50,956 nt of DNA. It comes from Pseudidiomarina terrestris. Its GTDB lineage: Bacteria; Pseudomonadota; Gammaproteobacteria; Enterobacterales; Alteromonadaceae. A program made the position numbers and the translations under genes. The notes beneath the pieces are model-generated. The model worked only from the letters and a program-made list of their open reading frames with translations, was not told the DNA's origin and did no database searches. The stretch covers positions 1-50,956 of the forward strand of contig NZ_JAGGJF010000007.1 of NCBI RefSeq assembly GCF_030466405.1, read 5' to 3'. This document shows positions 1-8,492 of the stretch, piece by piece (position 1 is the first letter of the stretch; each line of letters starts with the position of its first letter).

Positions 1-79
1 TCCGAACTCAGTAGTGAAACGCTTCAGCGCCGATGGTAGTGTGGGGCTTCCCCATGTGAGAGTAGGACACCGCCAGGCT
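1..79 (+). rRNA. rrf: 5S ribosomal RNA, 3' part
   Basis: The first ~79 bases match the conserved 3' two thirds of bacterial 5S rRNA, including the GAACTCAG, AGTGAAACG and CGCCGATGGTAGTGTGGGG blocks and the closing GCCAGGC. About the first 40 nt of the gene lie left of the window. This makes the left edge the end of an rRNA operon transcribed rightward. The exact 3' end is placed by analogy with E. coli. Confidence 0.95.
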
Positions 80-90
80 TTAATTATCGA

Positions 91-122
91 AAAGCCCTCA
101 GCTAACGCTGGGGGCTTTTTTT
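91..122 (+). terminator. Intrinsic terminator of the rRNA operon
   Basis: AAGCCCTCAGC and GCTGGGGGCTT form a long GC-rich stem around a TAAC loop, followed by a run of T, about 12 nt after the 5S end. An A run on the left side means it could also stop leftward transcription from tamB, whose stop codon is ~80 nt away. Bases 123-204 hold nothing else I can recognise. Confidence 0.9.
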
Positions 123-204
123 ATGCCTGTCATTTGGTAGCTAATAATGCTAATCATGCCCTCGTATCAGACAAGAGTTTGATCTCATCTCGACGACTTA
201 CTGG

Positions 205-3200
205 TTATTTCTCAAGGGTGTAAAAGATGTCACCACCTTGGGCGCTGGCACTGGTCATGCTCTCGATGAGCAGCCGTTCTGTAAGCTGGTAGCGGATAAG
301 AAAGGTATTGGTAGTATCCAGTAAACCGATGCCATATTTGACGTACAATTTAGGCGAAAGGTATTTGCCGATATAGAAAGAAGTTTCGCGTGTCGCTGAA
401 TCAGAGTCCAGGCCGAACTCATCAAAACCAAAGGTTTCCTGCACGGACTTGCCTAGCGCCTCGGTACCTTTGGCTCCCAACATAAGCAACGCCTGAAGTT
501 CCAAATCGCTTGAGCTTGTTCTGGCTGTCGCCGATTGCATACTTCTCCCGACCAGGAGGTAGGATAGGATCTCGGTGTCAGGCATTGCCGGAGTTGAAAA
601 TAAACGGAAATCAGGCTGCACCAGCGTGCCTCCGACCTGCGCTCCGACGCTTACGTTTCGTGCTGTCGCACCACTATTAATATCCCGTTTCACCCGGAGG
701 TTCAGACCGGGATTGCTGATATCCCCACCATTATAGATGAACGAACCTCGATCGATGACGAGTTCCTGACCATATAAAGTATAAATACCCTCGGTTACGT
801 TGATACTGCCCACCGCAGTAATTGGACGCTGCGGTTGCTCCATCAGTTCCAGGCTGCCCGCAAGTTTGCCTTCGAAACCATAGGCATTAACGCTGACCTT
901 GTCGCTAAGGTTTACTCGCACCGCAGCTTGCACTCGAATTCCACCGTTATTACTCGCTGCAGTAGAAACGCGTTCACCATTTCGGGTGACGACTACATCA
1001 GCTGAGCGGCCTACCGCGTTATCAAATTCAGGCGCGGTAATTTGCGCATAGGGCACATCCACCGTGCCAGTGATATCAATCAGCTGGTCTTTAAAATGGA
1101 TTTTAAGATCAGGGCTGATATCGACAGTTGCTGTCGGCAATTGCAGGGCTCTAAAGTTTCGCCCCTCAATGGCTAAATAAGCCTCTTGCTCCAGTGGAAT
1201 GGCAACACCTTCCAGCAAGATCCAGCCTTCAGAACCCGACTTCGCCTGACCTAATATTTCAAGTTCACCCTGAGTCTCTGGATTATCGATTAAAGCGAGG
1301 CGTACCTGATTGAAGACCAGATTGGTCTGCGCAAAACCAACAGTTTCCGCGTAGACCTCCATGTCTCCCTGAAGCTGTGGCCTTGTCAGTGTGCCGCCAA
1401 GCGATAACGATGCCGTGGCCTTGCCTCCCTCATAGCGTAGGCCAGGAATAACCCAGTCAAGCATGGCCAAGTCATCTAACTGGAATAATAAAGAGCCTTC
1501 CACGTTCTGTTCATTATAAAGATCAGAAATCATGAAGTCGCCGATTAAGCCGCCTTGCTCATCACTCAAGGTACCTGTCAGGTTTGCCTCGATAGCGTCA
1601 GCATCACCGCTGGCATCAATCTCCCAACTCTCGAGTGCAGTACTTGTTTCCTGATCTAATGCGAAGAACACCGTGTCTTTGCTTATCAGTGAAGCATTGA
1701 TACTGATCAGCTTAAAGTTCTCACGCGCTAATTCAGCTTGTGCGTTAAGGGCAACATGCCCCGCAACCCTTTGTGCGACGTCCTGATCACGGAGCCGATT
1801 AATAAGCCGTAAGGATAGCTGCTCGCCAGTAACCTGAACGGAAAAGCTGTCCGGTGCTGAGCCTAATTCGCTGCAGATAGTCCCTAAATCCCCCTTATCA
1901 TGCTGAAGGCAAAGCGATTCTGACTCTAACATCCAAAGCCCGTCTTGTTGGCTAAGCTGAAAGCTGGATGACGCATTGGTTGACCAGCTACTGGTGCTTT
2001 CGGTATCGACGGATAATCGCTTAACCAAGAGGTCGAATTCATTTAGCTGGTCGTTAGCAGCCAGTGCAAACTCGAGTTCAAGCCCTCTTAATTCCTGGCT
2101 TGCCGCTGGCATGCCAGGAAGCTGCTGTAAAGAATTTAGACTCAGCTCACCTGACACTTGATTGGGGCCGGCAGTCGTACCGTTGAGCTGCAATCGCGAC
2201 TCACCAAGTTGCAGTACCAGTTGCTCAGCGCTTATCACATCGTTGGTTAGCCGCAATCCGCCTGACAGGTCGATGGCAGTAGATTGTGCTTCGTTCCTTA
2301 GCGTTGCAACTCCCTCAGCGATGTCAACGCGAACGGCTAACTCAGGTTTCCACCGGACTTCTGCTGCGGCAGTCAGGTTAAGATCATCGCCGGATACCTT
2401 CATGGTTTCTAGCGCGAGATGCTCAAGACTACCTGAGCCAATGGTCGTTAACTCGCTACTGAATTGGCGCACAGGCAGCTCTGCTTCCTGAATACGATAG
2501 AGAAGCTGGTTGGTGGCAGAAAATTCATAATCAACCGGAGAGCCCTTGACGCTCAAATTCCCATTGGTAATGGTGAGTACATTTTGCTCGAGATTACTAA
2601 GCAGTGGTTGTAAAGAAAGGGCCTGATAGCTCAGGTCCACGTTAAACACACTCTTTATATAATCGCTGGAAAAGTTATTGTGTTGCCATTGGCCGTTTAG
2701 AGTTAACTCGCCGCTATCAGGGCCTATATCCGTAAGTCTAAGGTTATCCACCTCGATGGTGCTAGTGCTGATGTCAAGCTTACTCGACAGTTGGCTACCC
2801 GGATTAATAAACTGATGCAGCTGGGGCGAAGCATCCTCGATCAGGCCACCGACTACTCGTATGGGAAGCTTATTCAGGCGCAGCTGGGCGGACCAATTCA
2901 AATCCCTAAGAGGCTCAGATACTGTCGCACTGATATGCTGAGTTGGGGTGTTTTCAGCCTGAAACTGACTCACAATTTGTAGCGGTTCACCGTCAAGTGC
3001 ACCCTTGACGTTTAGCGAGCCGGAAATACTGTCGATAGCAAGCTTCTCGCCGGCAAAAGTATCCTGCTTAAACTTCCACTGGTACCCGGCATCGATAGAA
3101 AGGGGATAATCCTCTGCGGTAGTTAATGCGGCTGAGCCACGCACAAAAGATTCGCCCCGGGCAATCTCTAGCTCTCGGATAGTCAGCTCGCCGCTCAACC

Positions 3201-3699
3201 AGCGCACTTGGGCGTTGAGTTGGCTGACTAACAGTTGCGGCGCGTTGGCGTTGGAAGCAATTAGCCAGGCTTTATCCAGAGCTAACCGGTTGACTTTGAC
3301 GCTAATAGGGAAGCGTAAATCGGGTAATACAAGCGGTGCAGAAGTAGCTGTTGCTGCCGAGGGCTTTTGGCTGATGCGGAGTTCACCTAGCTGCAACTCA
3401 TCGATGATAAGCTGTTGATCAAGCAAGGACAGTGGCGTCCAGCTTACATCGATGGATTCTATTTCCAGAAGCATGCCGTCGTTCTCAAGACGGACGCCCC
3501 GGAGCGTTAAATTATCAAGCAGGCGACCTTCAAATTGTTCGTAGCTTACCTCGGTAGCGGTTTCTCCAAGCACATAATTAAGGGCCAGTTTGGTGGTCCA
3601 CTGCGAGCCGGGTGTGGTGCCTACAAGAATAAGCACGCCAGCCGGCACAATAACAAAGAGTGCAACAATGGTAATTGCCAGACCTTTCAGCCACTTCAT
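205..3699 (-). CDS. tamB: Translocation and assembly module inner-membrane component TamB
   Basis: Large (1164 aa) AsmA/TamB-like protein. The N terminus has a short basic segment and one hydrophobic anchor (about residues 5-28). A very long repetitive beta-rich body follows. The last ~350 residues look like the conserved TamB (DUF490) C-terminal domain, including the stretch around VGAQVGGTLVQPDFRLFS and ILSYLLVGR. Family knowledge: TamB spans the periplasm from the inner membrane, partners with TamA in outer-membrane protein assembly, and is implicated in phospholipid transport. The ATG overlaps the tamA stop by 4 nt, so the two are translationally coupled. Length is close to E. coli TamB (1259 aa). 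No frameshift is seen. Confidence 0.93.
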   Translation of the reverse strand: MKWLKGLAITIVALFVIVPAGVLILVGTTPGSQWTTKLALNYVLGETATEVSYEQFEGRLLDNLTLRGVRLENDGMLLEIESIDVSWTPLSLLDQQLIIDELQLGELRISQKPSAATATSAPLVLPDLRFPISVKVNRLALDKAWLIASNANAPQLLVSQLNAQVRWLSGELTIRELEIARGESFVRGSAALTTAEDYPLSIDAGYQWKFKQDTFAGEKLAIDSISGSLNVKGALDGEPLQIVSQFQAENTPTQHISATVSEPLRDLNWSAQLRLNKLPIRVVGGLIEDASPQLHQFINPGSQLSSKLDISTSTIEVDNLRLTDIGPDSGELTLNGQWQHNNFSSDYIKSVFNVDLSYQALSLQPLLSNLEQNVLTITNGNLSVKGSPVDYEFSATNQLLYRIQEAELPVRQFSSELTTIGSGSLEHLALETMKVSGDDLNLTAAAEVRWKPELAVRVDIAEGVATLRNEAQSTAIDLSGGLRLTNDVISAEQLVLQLGESRLQLNGTTAGPNQVSGELSLNSLQQLPGMPAASQELRGLELEFALAANDQLNEFDLLVKRLSVDTESTSSWSTNASSSFQLSQQDGLWMLESESLCLQHDKGDLGTICSELGSAPDSFSVQVTGEQLSLRLINRLRDQDVAQRVAGHVALNAQAELARENFKLISINASLISKDTVFFALDQETSTALESWEIDASGDADAIEANLTGTLSDEQGGLIGDFMISDLYNEQNVEGSLLFQLDDLAMLDWVIPGLRYEGGKATASLSLGGTLTRPQLQGDMEVYAETVGFAQTNLVFNQVRLALIDNPETQGELEILGQAKSGSEGWILLEGVAIPLEQEAYLAIEGRNFRALQLPTATVDISPDLKIHFKDQLIDITGTVDVPYAQITAPEFDNAVGRSADVVVTRNGERVSTAASNNGGIRVQAAVRVNLSDKVSVNAYGFEGKLAGSLELMEQPQRPITAVGSINVTEGIYTLYGQELVIDRGSFIYNGGDISNPGLNLRVKRDINSGATARNVSVGAQVGGTLVQPDFRLFSTPAMPDTEILSYLLVGRSMQSATARTSSSDLELQALLMLGAKGTEALGKSVQETFGFDEFGLDSDSATRETSFYIGKYLSPKLYVKYGIGLLDTTNTFLIRYQLTERLLIESMTSASAQGGDIFYTLEK

Positions 3700-5471
3700 A
3701 AATCAGGTCCTATGGTTAAATGCAAACGCCAGGGGCGCCCCGGTTCGTCTATCGCTTGTGCGATATCCAGGCGAACCGGACCAATAGGTGATAGCCAGCG
3801 GCCGCCAATGCCGATGGTCTGACGCCAGGGCATCGACCATTCCATGCCCGTATTACCAAAGTCGGAGAACAGTGCGATTCTCCACTTAGGTGCAACCAGG
3901 TAGTCCACTTCTGCGCTGGCCACGCCAAGATACTGGCCCCCGGTGATAACGCCCTCAGCATTGGCCGGGCCTAATTGCTGATAGGCGTAGCCACGGACGC
4001 TATGATCGCCACCGGCAAAGAACCGTAATGAGGGTGACAGTCGCTCGAAGTCCGATGTTGCAATGGCTCCAACTTCTCCGCGAGCTAAAAATCGCCATTT
4101 CTCATTAAAGGAGTACACCGCTTTTCCACTAAGTGTCAGGGAGAGGAAGGTTGCATCTGAAAGTACAGCGTTACTGGCTCCCTGGAGCCGAGCGCTGACG
4201 CGATAGCCTTGATCCACCAGATTGCGATTGTCGGCATCGGTTTCAGAGGAAACCAGGCTGAACTCAGCGCTGGGAACTAAAAAGTTCGAAGTTTGCCGTT
4301 CACCAGTACCAAAGCGGAAATCTTCCCGTTGATAGCCAAGCTCGAAGGTACGTTGCCAATTGTCGTAGTGACGGTTATCACGGACACTCGCGCGGTAAAG
4401 TGTGGAGTCGATATCTTCGTACCTTTTATCAAGAATCTCACCGGTAATACTGTACTGATCGCGGGCCGGATTCTCACCGGGAATAATGTAATCCACGAAG
4501 CCGGTATTCTGTACTTCCGAGAGTCGAACAATGCTATTCAAGCGGTGGCCCCGGTCATTCACCCAACGTCGGTTGAAGCCAAGTGTGAGCCGCGCGCCCG
4601 TGTCGGTACCGTAACCGGGGCCTATTTGATATTGATCACGCTTATTCGGGGTAACCCTGACCGAGATCGGGACTTGCTCGTCGGTAGCTTCGTTCCAGAG
4701 CGGGGCGACTTCAACATTCTCAAAATAATCAGAGCCAGCCAGAGCAACCTGCAGATCCAGTAAATCACGAGTATGGAAGCTATCGCCTTCGGAAAACTGA
4801 AAGTAGCGCATTAAGAAATCGCTGTTGAGATGGTTACAGCAAATGGACACATCGCCAAAACGATAACGTGGGCCGCTGTCAAAATGTAAGGTGATGATTG
4901 CGCTTTTCTCGTTAAGCTCGACCTTTAGGGTTTGCTCGGTAAAGCGTGCGTCATAATAACCACGTTCGGCGGCGGCGCTGCGTAATAAACTTTTACTGCG
5001 CTCGTACTGACTGTGCTGCAACACCTCACCTTCGGTAATCGGGAGCTCATTGCGAACACGTTGAAAAGCGGGGTCTTGCGCTGCGGCGCCGCTGAGCTCG
5101 AAATCAATCTCACCGATCACCGTGGGGGGCCCTAGTACAATAGAATAACGTACATAAGTTTGTTCTGGCCCGGTGGTGATGTCGTGGTTGACCTCAGAGT
5201 GATAATAACCGAAGGGCTCTAAAGCTTGACGGATAGAGGTATCGCCGCGGCGGGCAAGGTAACGCAACCGGAATGATGCCGGTGTTTGCTTACCGTTAAA
5301 CTGAAGCAACTCGAGATAGCTGCGAACGTTGTTCGCAAGCTCTCCCTCAACGCCTTCAAAGGTCACCTTTAAAGTCGTTGAGTCTCGTTGTGACTGCTGA
5401 GCGGCTAAAGGTTGCCAGACCCAGCAACTGGCCAATACAACCAGCAGCCAGCCCAATCGGCCTATCGTCAT
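3696..5471 (-). CDS. tamA: Outer-membrane translocation and assembly module TamA (BamA/Omp85 family)
   Basis: 591 aa, close to E. coli TamA (577 aa). A signal peptide is visible (hydrophobic core about residues 5-19, cleavage probably after LAA near residue 24). POTRA-like domains occupy roughly residues 30-270. The C-terminal half is a 16-strand-type surface-antigen barrel with the conserved RFFAGGDHSVRGY element and a GPVRLDIAQ segment near the end. It probably inserts in the outer membrane and works with TamB, whose gene overlaps its 3' end. A purine-rich stretch (GGTGGG) lies 5 nt before the ATG. A perfect 14-bp palindrome lies ~30 nt upstream, next to a possible -10. Confidence 0.93.
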   Translation of the reverse strand: MTIGRLGWLLVVLASCWVWQPLAAQQSQRDSTTLKVTFEGVEGELANNVRSYLELLQFNGKQTPASFRLRYLARRGDTSIRQALEPFGYYHSEVNHDITTGPEQTYVRYSIVLGPPTVIGEIDFELSGAAAQDPAFQRVRNELPITEGEVLQHSQYERSKSLLRSAAAERGYYDARFTEQTLKVELNEKSAIITLHFDSGPRYRFGDVSICCNHLNSDFLMRYFQFSEGDSFHTRDLLDLQVALAGSDYFENVEVAPLWNEATDEQVPISVRVTPNKRDQYQIGPGYGTDTGARLTLGFNRRWVNDRGHRLNSIVRLSEVQNTGFVDYIIPGENPARDQYSITGEILDKRYEDIDSTLYRASVRDNRHYDNWQRTFELGYQREDFRFGTGERQTSNFLVPSAEFSLVSSETDADNRNLVDQGYRVSARLQGASNAVLSDATFLSLTLSGKAVYSFNEKWRFLARGEVGAIATSDFERLSPSLRFFAGGDHSVRGYAYQQLGPANAEGVITGGQYLGVASAEVDYLVAPKWRIALFSDFGNTGMEWSMPWRQTIGIGGRWLSPIGPVRLDIAQAIDEPGRPWRLHLTIGPDL

Positions 5472-5497
5472 CCTTTCCCACCTTAATCCATGTTTAA

Positions 5498-5519
5498 AAC
5501 TAATATTAGTTCGAGTATA
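5498..5519 (-). promoter_or_regulatory. Candidate tamAB promoter -10 and palindromic operator
   Basis: A perfect 14-bp palindrome, AACTAATATTAGTT (5498-5511), sits directly downstream of a minus-strand TATACT (5514-5519) that could be the -10 for tamAB. A convincing -35 is not obvious. Position near the expected start site would suit a repressor site, but AT-rich palindromes also arise by chance. The regulator is unknown. Confidence 0.35.
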
Positions 5520-5583
5520 TCAAAGCAATCCAGATAAATCGGTGAAAAAAACCGCAAGCGGTTAGTAAAGTTAGATAAAAGAC

Positions 5584-5611
5584 TTGCCAGCCTGCAAGTG
5601 GACAGTATAAT
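5584..5611 (+). promoter_or_regulatory. Sigma-70-type promoter of tRNA-Trp
   Basis: TTGCCA (5584-5589), 16-nt spacer, TATAAT (5606-5611), followed by a GC-containing discriminator and the tRNA 16 nt after the -10. A near-consensus -10 and short leader are typical of stable-RNA promoters. Confidence 0.75.
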
Positions 5612-5627
5612 TCGGGGTCTGTATTGC

Positions 5628-5704
5628 AGGGGTGTAGTTCCAATTGGTAGAACAGCGGTCTCCAAAACCGACGGTTGGGGGTTCGAATCCCTCCACCCCT
5701 GCCA
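5628..5704 (+). tRNA. tRNA-Trp (anticodon CCA)
   Basis: A full cloverleaf can be folded. The acceptor AGGGGTG pairs with CACCCCT, the anticodon arm has CCA at 5662-5664, and the T loop is GTTCGAATC. The encoded 3' end is GCCA. The sequence is close to E. coli tRNA-Trp, with one extra base in the D loop (77 nt with CCA). No terminator follows before holD, which starts 37 nt downstream, so a joint transcript is likely. Confidence 0.97.
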
Positions 5705-5741
5705 CTTCCAAGTTTGTCCGAAATTGATTAAGCTGGTCTTC

Positions 5742-6134
5742 ATGAACGAAGCATCCACATCATCATCAGAAGCAGATTTTCCACTCTGGACAAAAGCTCA
5801 GTGTGAAGCTCTGGCGGCATTAAATATTCCTGTTTGGCAGCCCAAAGCAGCACCCGCTGTTGCAGATAAGAACAGTTCTTCCTATTTCTATAAGCTCAAA
5901 AACTGGTTACTGATATCAACCGAGCCTCTTCCCGTGCAGCTTCCTACTTGGCTGCAGGACGTTTTCCGGACGCTCGCACCCACTGTTGAACAACGCCCAA
6001 CAGAAGTCTCGGCATCGACAGTCGAGCATAGTGCGGATCTGTTGCAGCTGAATCTTCCAGAGACCCTGAATGCGGAATTAAGCGCCACCCAAAAGCGTGA
6101 CTTATGGACCCGTATTTCGGCCCTTCATGATTAA
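5742..6134 (+). CDS. holD: DNA polymerase III psi subunit (HolD)
   Basis: 130 aa beginning MNEAST; the reading frame is open further upstream only because it runs back through tRNA-Trp. Weak but recognisable HolD features are an N-terminal LAALNIPVWQP segment (compare LGITQW in E. coli), a middle KNWLLIS strand, and a C-terminal RDLWTRIS helix. Family role: psi links the chi subunit to the clamp loader of the replicative polymerase. The gene directly precedes and overlaps rimI, exactly as in E. coli, and that context supports the call as much as the sequence does. Confidence 0.8.
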   Translation: MNEASTSSSEADFPLWTKAQCEALAALNIPVWQPKAAPAVADKNSSSYFYKLKNWLLISTEPLPVQLPTWLQDVFRTLAPTVEQRPTEVSASTVEHSADLLQLNLPETLNAELSATQKRDLWTRISALHD

Positions 6135-6564
6135 ACCGCTCACTTGCTATCAACCTGAACTCTTCACAATCGAGCAGCTAAGTCACGTGCATCCCTGGAC
6201 AGAGTCTATGCTGCGCGATAGCTTCACTGAGAATTATGAGGTTTATGGGTGGTTCGATGGGGAAGAATGCTTAAGAGGCTTTTATATTCTGCAGAGGGTT
6301 CATGACGAAATCACCTTGATGGACATCGCGGTGCATCCTGATGCTCAGGGACAGGGCATTGGTGGCCGACTGATTCAGCATCTGCAGACGCTAGTATCCA
6401 ATAGACAGGCAATACTCTGGTTAGAGGTTCGTGCGTCGAATCAAACCGCGCTGGGGTTGTATGCACGAAGCGGATTCACCATTGCAGGACGGCGAAAAAA
6501 TTACTACCCACTTAACGGTGGTCGCGAGGATGCCATTCTTATGAACTGGCAATCTGGAGCGTGA
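6127..6564 (+). CDS. rimI: Ribosomal protein S18 alanine N-acetyltransferase RimI
   Basis: 145 aa GNAT acetyltransferase. The acetyl-CoA loop is in HPDAQGQGIGGRL (about residues 78-90), preceded by the MDIAV strand. The C-terminal YARSGFTIAGRRKNYY block is characteristic of RimI. The protein acetylates the N-terminal alanine of S18 in the cytoplasm. I chose ATG 6127, which overlaps the last codons of holD (ATGATTAA); an in-frame GTG at 6097 would add 10 residues and is less family-like. Confidence 0.92.
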   Translation: MIKPLTCYQPELFTIEQLSHVHPWTESMLRDSFTENYEVYGWFDGEECLRGFYILQRVHDEITLMDIAVHPDAQGQGIGGRLIQHLQTLVSNRQAILWLEVRASNQTALGLYARSGFTIAGRRKNYYPLNGGREDAILMNWQSGA

Positions 6565-6570
6565 CCGCCG

Positions 6571-6882
6571 TTAGTAATCCGGACAGAACTTGGTCTTAAG
6601 TAATTGCATGAATTTCAATGTGTCCTGGTCTTTTATAGAGTAATAAATGGTTTGCGCCTCTTTACGAAACTTAACCAGTTCTTGCTGACGCAACACAGCC
6701 AGGTGTTGGGAAAACGCCGACGCACTTAACGGGAAATGACGGTTGAGCTCACCAACACTTTGCTCGCCACTGGCAAGGTGGCAAAGAATTTGAAGTCGGT
6801 GTTCATTGGCAATGGAACGTAAAAAGGTAGCGGCATTTTGCGCTTCATCTTGTTGCATTTCTTCAATGGTTTGCGTTGTCAT
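6571..6882 (-). CDS. ArsR-family regulator, YgaV/BigR-like (sulfide/redox-sensing type)
   Basis: 103 aa winged helix-turn-helix repressor. It lacks the CVC metal motif of classical ArsR in the recognition region. It has two cysteines, C34 in ILCHL and C100 in KFCPDY, placed like the pair in E. coli YgaV and BigR/SqrR, which sense sulfide or persulfide by forming a disulfide or tetrasulfide. The helix PLSASAFSQHLAVLRQ (residues 51-66) is the likely DNA reader. ATG 6882 has an AGGA 7 nt upstream; a longer start at 6909 would overlap the upstream gene. It is cotranscribed with the DUF2892 membrane protein and probably autoregulates from the palindrome at 7135. Confidence 0.85.
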   Translation of the reverse strand: MTTQTIEEMQQDEAQNAATFLRSIANEHRLQILCHLASGEQSVGELNRHFPLSASAFSQHLAVLRQQELVKFRKEAQTIYYSIKDQDTLKFMQLLKTKFCPDY

Positions 6883-6898
6883 TAATGCGTCCTGTTTC

Positions 6899-7108
6899 CT
6901 ATTTCGCAAGCTCTCGCTCAGTTTTTAAATCAAAAAGCTTACGTAAAGCAATACTTGCAGGGCAAAAACCTGTAAATGATTGTTGAAACAGGTTAGCGCC
7001 GATAAATACGGTCAACCAAACAAAATTTGGGTGAACCCATACAGTTAAAGCGACCGATAAGAGTATCATAAAGCCGGCGAAAGCTGTTAATGCACGTTCA
7101 ACGCTCAT
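6899..7108 (-). CDS. DUF2892 membrane protein (YgaP-type transmembrane domain)
   Basis: 69 aa with two transmembrane helices (about residues 8-26 and 29-47). The tail carries the GFCPAS motif typical of DUF2892. This is the domain that anchors the rhodanese YgaP in E. coli, where ygaV-ygaP form an operon. Here the anchor stands alone, without rhodanese, and comes first, with the YgaV-like regulator downstream. A role in sulfide or persulfide handling is inferred from the partner gene only. Confidence 0.8.
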   Translation of the reverse strand: MSVERALTAFAGFMILLSVALTVWVHPNFVWLTVFIGANLFQQSFTGFCPASIALRKLFDLKTERELAK

Positions 7109-7134
7109 AGGGAATCCTTTTAAGAATAATCTAA

Positions 7135-7150
7135 TTTAGGTTGATCTAAA
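7135..7150 (-). promoter_or_regulatory. Candidate operator of the DUF2892/ArsR pair
   Basis: The imperfect 16-bp palindrome TTTAGGTTGATCTAAA lies ~27 nt upstream of the DUF2892 start. On the minus strand a second TTAGAT follows in direct repeat. An AT-rich TATATATTTT tract adjoins it on the upstream side and may hold the -10. Autoregulation by the downstream ArsR-type protein is the natural reading but is inferred. Confidence 0.45.
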
Positions 7151-7287
7151 ATATATATCGGCCGCTGCGATTTGTCCACTTTTCTGTGCGCTATGGCAGA
7201 TTACACTCCTTTGCTGGTGGCGTCTCGACTTGGCTTAAAGGGGGCAAAAGAGTAAGCTATCCTGCCATAGAACAAGAATGCAACAGT

Positions 7288-7716
7288 ATGACTAAGCAAA
7301 CCGAACAGGTCGAAGTACTTCGACAACATGCAAAGCAAGCCAGTGAAAAGGCTTACGCTCCTTACAGTAACTTTCCCGTGGGCGCTGCTATTATGATGCG
7401 TAATGGTGATGTCATCCGCGGCTGTAATGTAGAGAACGTCTCCTATGGTTTATCCAACTGTGCTGAGCGTACAGCGATCTTCAGTGCCCTTGCTCAGGGT
7501 TATCAAGCCTCCGACATGAAAACTGTGGTGATCTACACTCCTGGCGAGAAAGCTTATGCGCCTTGTGGAGCCTGTCGCCAGGTGCTAGCAGAGTTCCTGA
7601 GTGGCGATACGCAGGTCTCGTCGACAAGTGAACGGCAATTCCGGCAGTGGCGCGTTGCTGATCTGCTGCCAGAGGCGTTTGAATTTGACAGTGGTGCTTA
7701 TCGGAACAAAGTTTGA
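7288..7716 (+). CDS. cdd: Cytidine deaminase
   Basis: 142 aa, tetrameric-type CDA. Zinc/catalytic motifs are NCAER (C58, E60) and PCGACRQ (C93, C96); the substrate loop APYSNFPVGAA is at residues 24-34. It deaminates cytidine and deoxycytidine to uridine and deoxyuridine. It opens the deo operon: its TGA overlaps the deoC ATG. ATG 7288 gives family-like length; the frame is open upstream but not family-like. The residues after the zinc site (SSTSERQFRQWRV) replace the usual PNG-containing strand, a small divergence. No clear promoter or strong ribosome site was found in 7109-7287. Confidence 0.92.
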   Translation: MTKQTEQVEVLRQHAKQASEKAYAPYSNFPVGAAIMMRNGDVIRGCNVENVSYGLSNCAERTAIFSALAQGYQASDMKTVVIYTPGEKAYAPCGACRQVLAEFLSGDTQVSSTSERQFRQWRVADLLPEAFEFDSGAYRNKV

Positions 7717-8492
7717 TGATTGATTTAACAACAGCAGCCAAAATGGCAATCCAACTCATGGATTTAACCTCTTTAAATCTTCAGGACACCCCTGAGGATA
7801 TTCGTAAGCTGTGCGAAAGCGCAAAGACGCCTTATGGAAGTCCGGCCGCACTTTGCGTTTATCCAGAACACGTGGTCTGGGCCAGGTATCAGTGTCAGCA
7901 GCTAGGCTTAAAGACCGTAAAAATTGCTACAGTGACCAATTTCCCCGGGGGGTATGATGCAGCCGAACGAGCCGCGGATGAGACCGAGCGAGCTGTGTTT
8001 GCCGGTGCTGACGAAGTCGATGTGGTGTTTCCTTATCAGCAGTATCTTGCGGGTAACGAAAAGCTTGCCCGCGAGTTAATCCAGAGCTGTAAAGCGCGCT
8101 GTGGCCAGCGGGCTACTTTAAAGGTGATCCTTGAAACCGGTGTATTGCAGCAACCCAGTGTCATTCGCTCGGCCAGTCTGCTGGCCATCGAAGCCGGCGC
8201 TGATTTTATAAAAACGTCCACTGGCAAAGTTGCCGTCAACGCCACTCTGGAAGCTGCGCGTGAAATGTTAACGGCCATCGCCGACACCGGTGGGCATTGC
8301 GGATTTAAAGCCGCAGGAGGGGTGCGCACCGCGGCCGACGCGCAAAGTTATTTGCAGCTCGCAGAGGACATTGTCGGGCGTGATTTCCTCGCGCCTGCCA
8401 CCTTCAGATTTGGTGCCAGTGGACTACTGGTGAACCTGCAGTCTATGCTTGATGGTACTACGTCGAGCAATCAATCAGGGACGAGTTATTAA
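7716..8492 (+). CDS. deoC: Deoxyribose-phosphate aldolase
   Basis: 258 aa, E. coli-like class I aldolase length. The Schiff-base lysine is in DFIKTSTGK (K171), the acid D102 in DEVDVVFPY, and the second lysine in [10 protein letters not shown]. It splits deoxyribose-5-phosphate into glyceraldehyde-3-phosphate and acetaldehyde, the last step of deoxynucleoside catabolism started by deoA, deoD and deoB in the same operon. The start overlaps the cdd stop (TGATG) and the stop overlaps the deoA start by 1 nt, so the genes are translationally coupled. Confidence 0.97.
   Translation: MIDLTTAAKMAIQLMDLTSLNLQDTPEDIRKLCESAKTPYGSPAALCVYPEHVVWARYQCQQLGLKTVKIATVTNFPGGYDAAERAADETERAVFAGADEVDVVFPYQQYLAGNEKLARELIQSCKARCGQRATLKVILETGVLQQPSVIRSASLLAIEAGADFIKTSTGKVAVNATLEAAREMLTAIADTGGHCGFKAAGGVRTAADAQSYLQLAEDIVGRDFLAPATFRFGASGLLVNLQSMLDGTTSSNQSGTSY

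Noticed and set aside
1976-2491. Two open frames antisense to tamB
   Set aside because: Low-complexity Ser/Arg translations typical of shadow frames; tamB is continuous on the other strand.
4293-4763. 156-aa open frame antisense to tamA
   Set aside because: It lies wholly within tamA, has no ribosome site or recognisable family, and tamA is clearly the coding strand.
5598-5741. Upstream extension of holD to an ATG at 5598
   Set aside because: The extension would translate tRNA-Trp itself; the ATG at 5742 is the sensible start.
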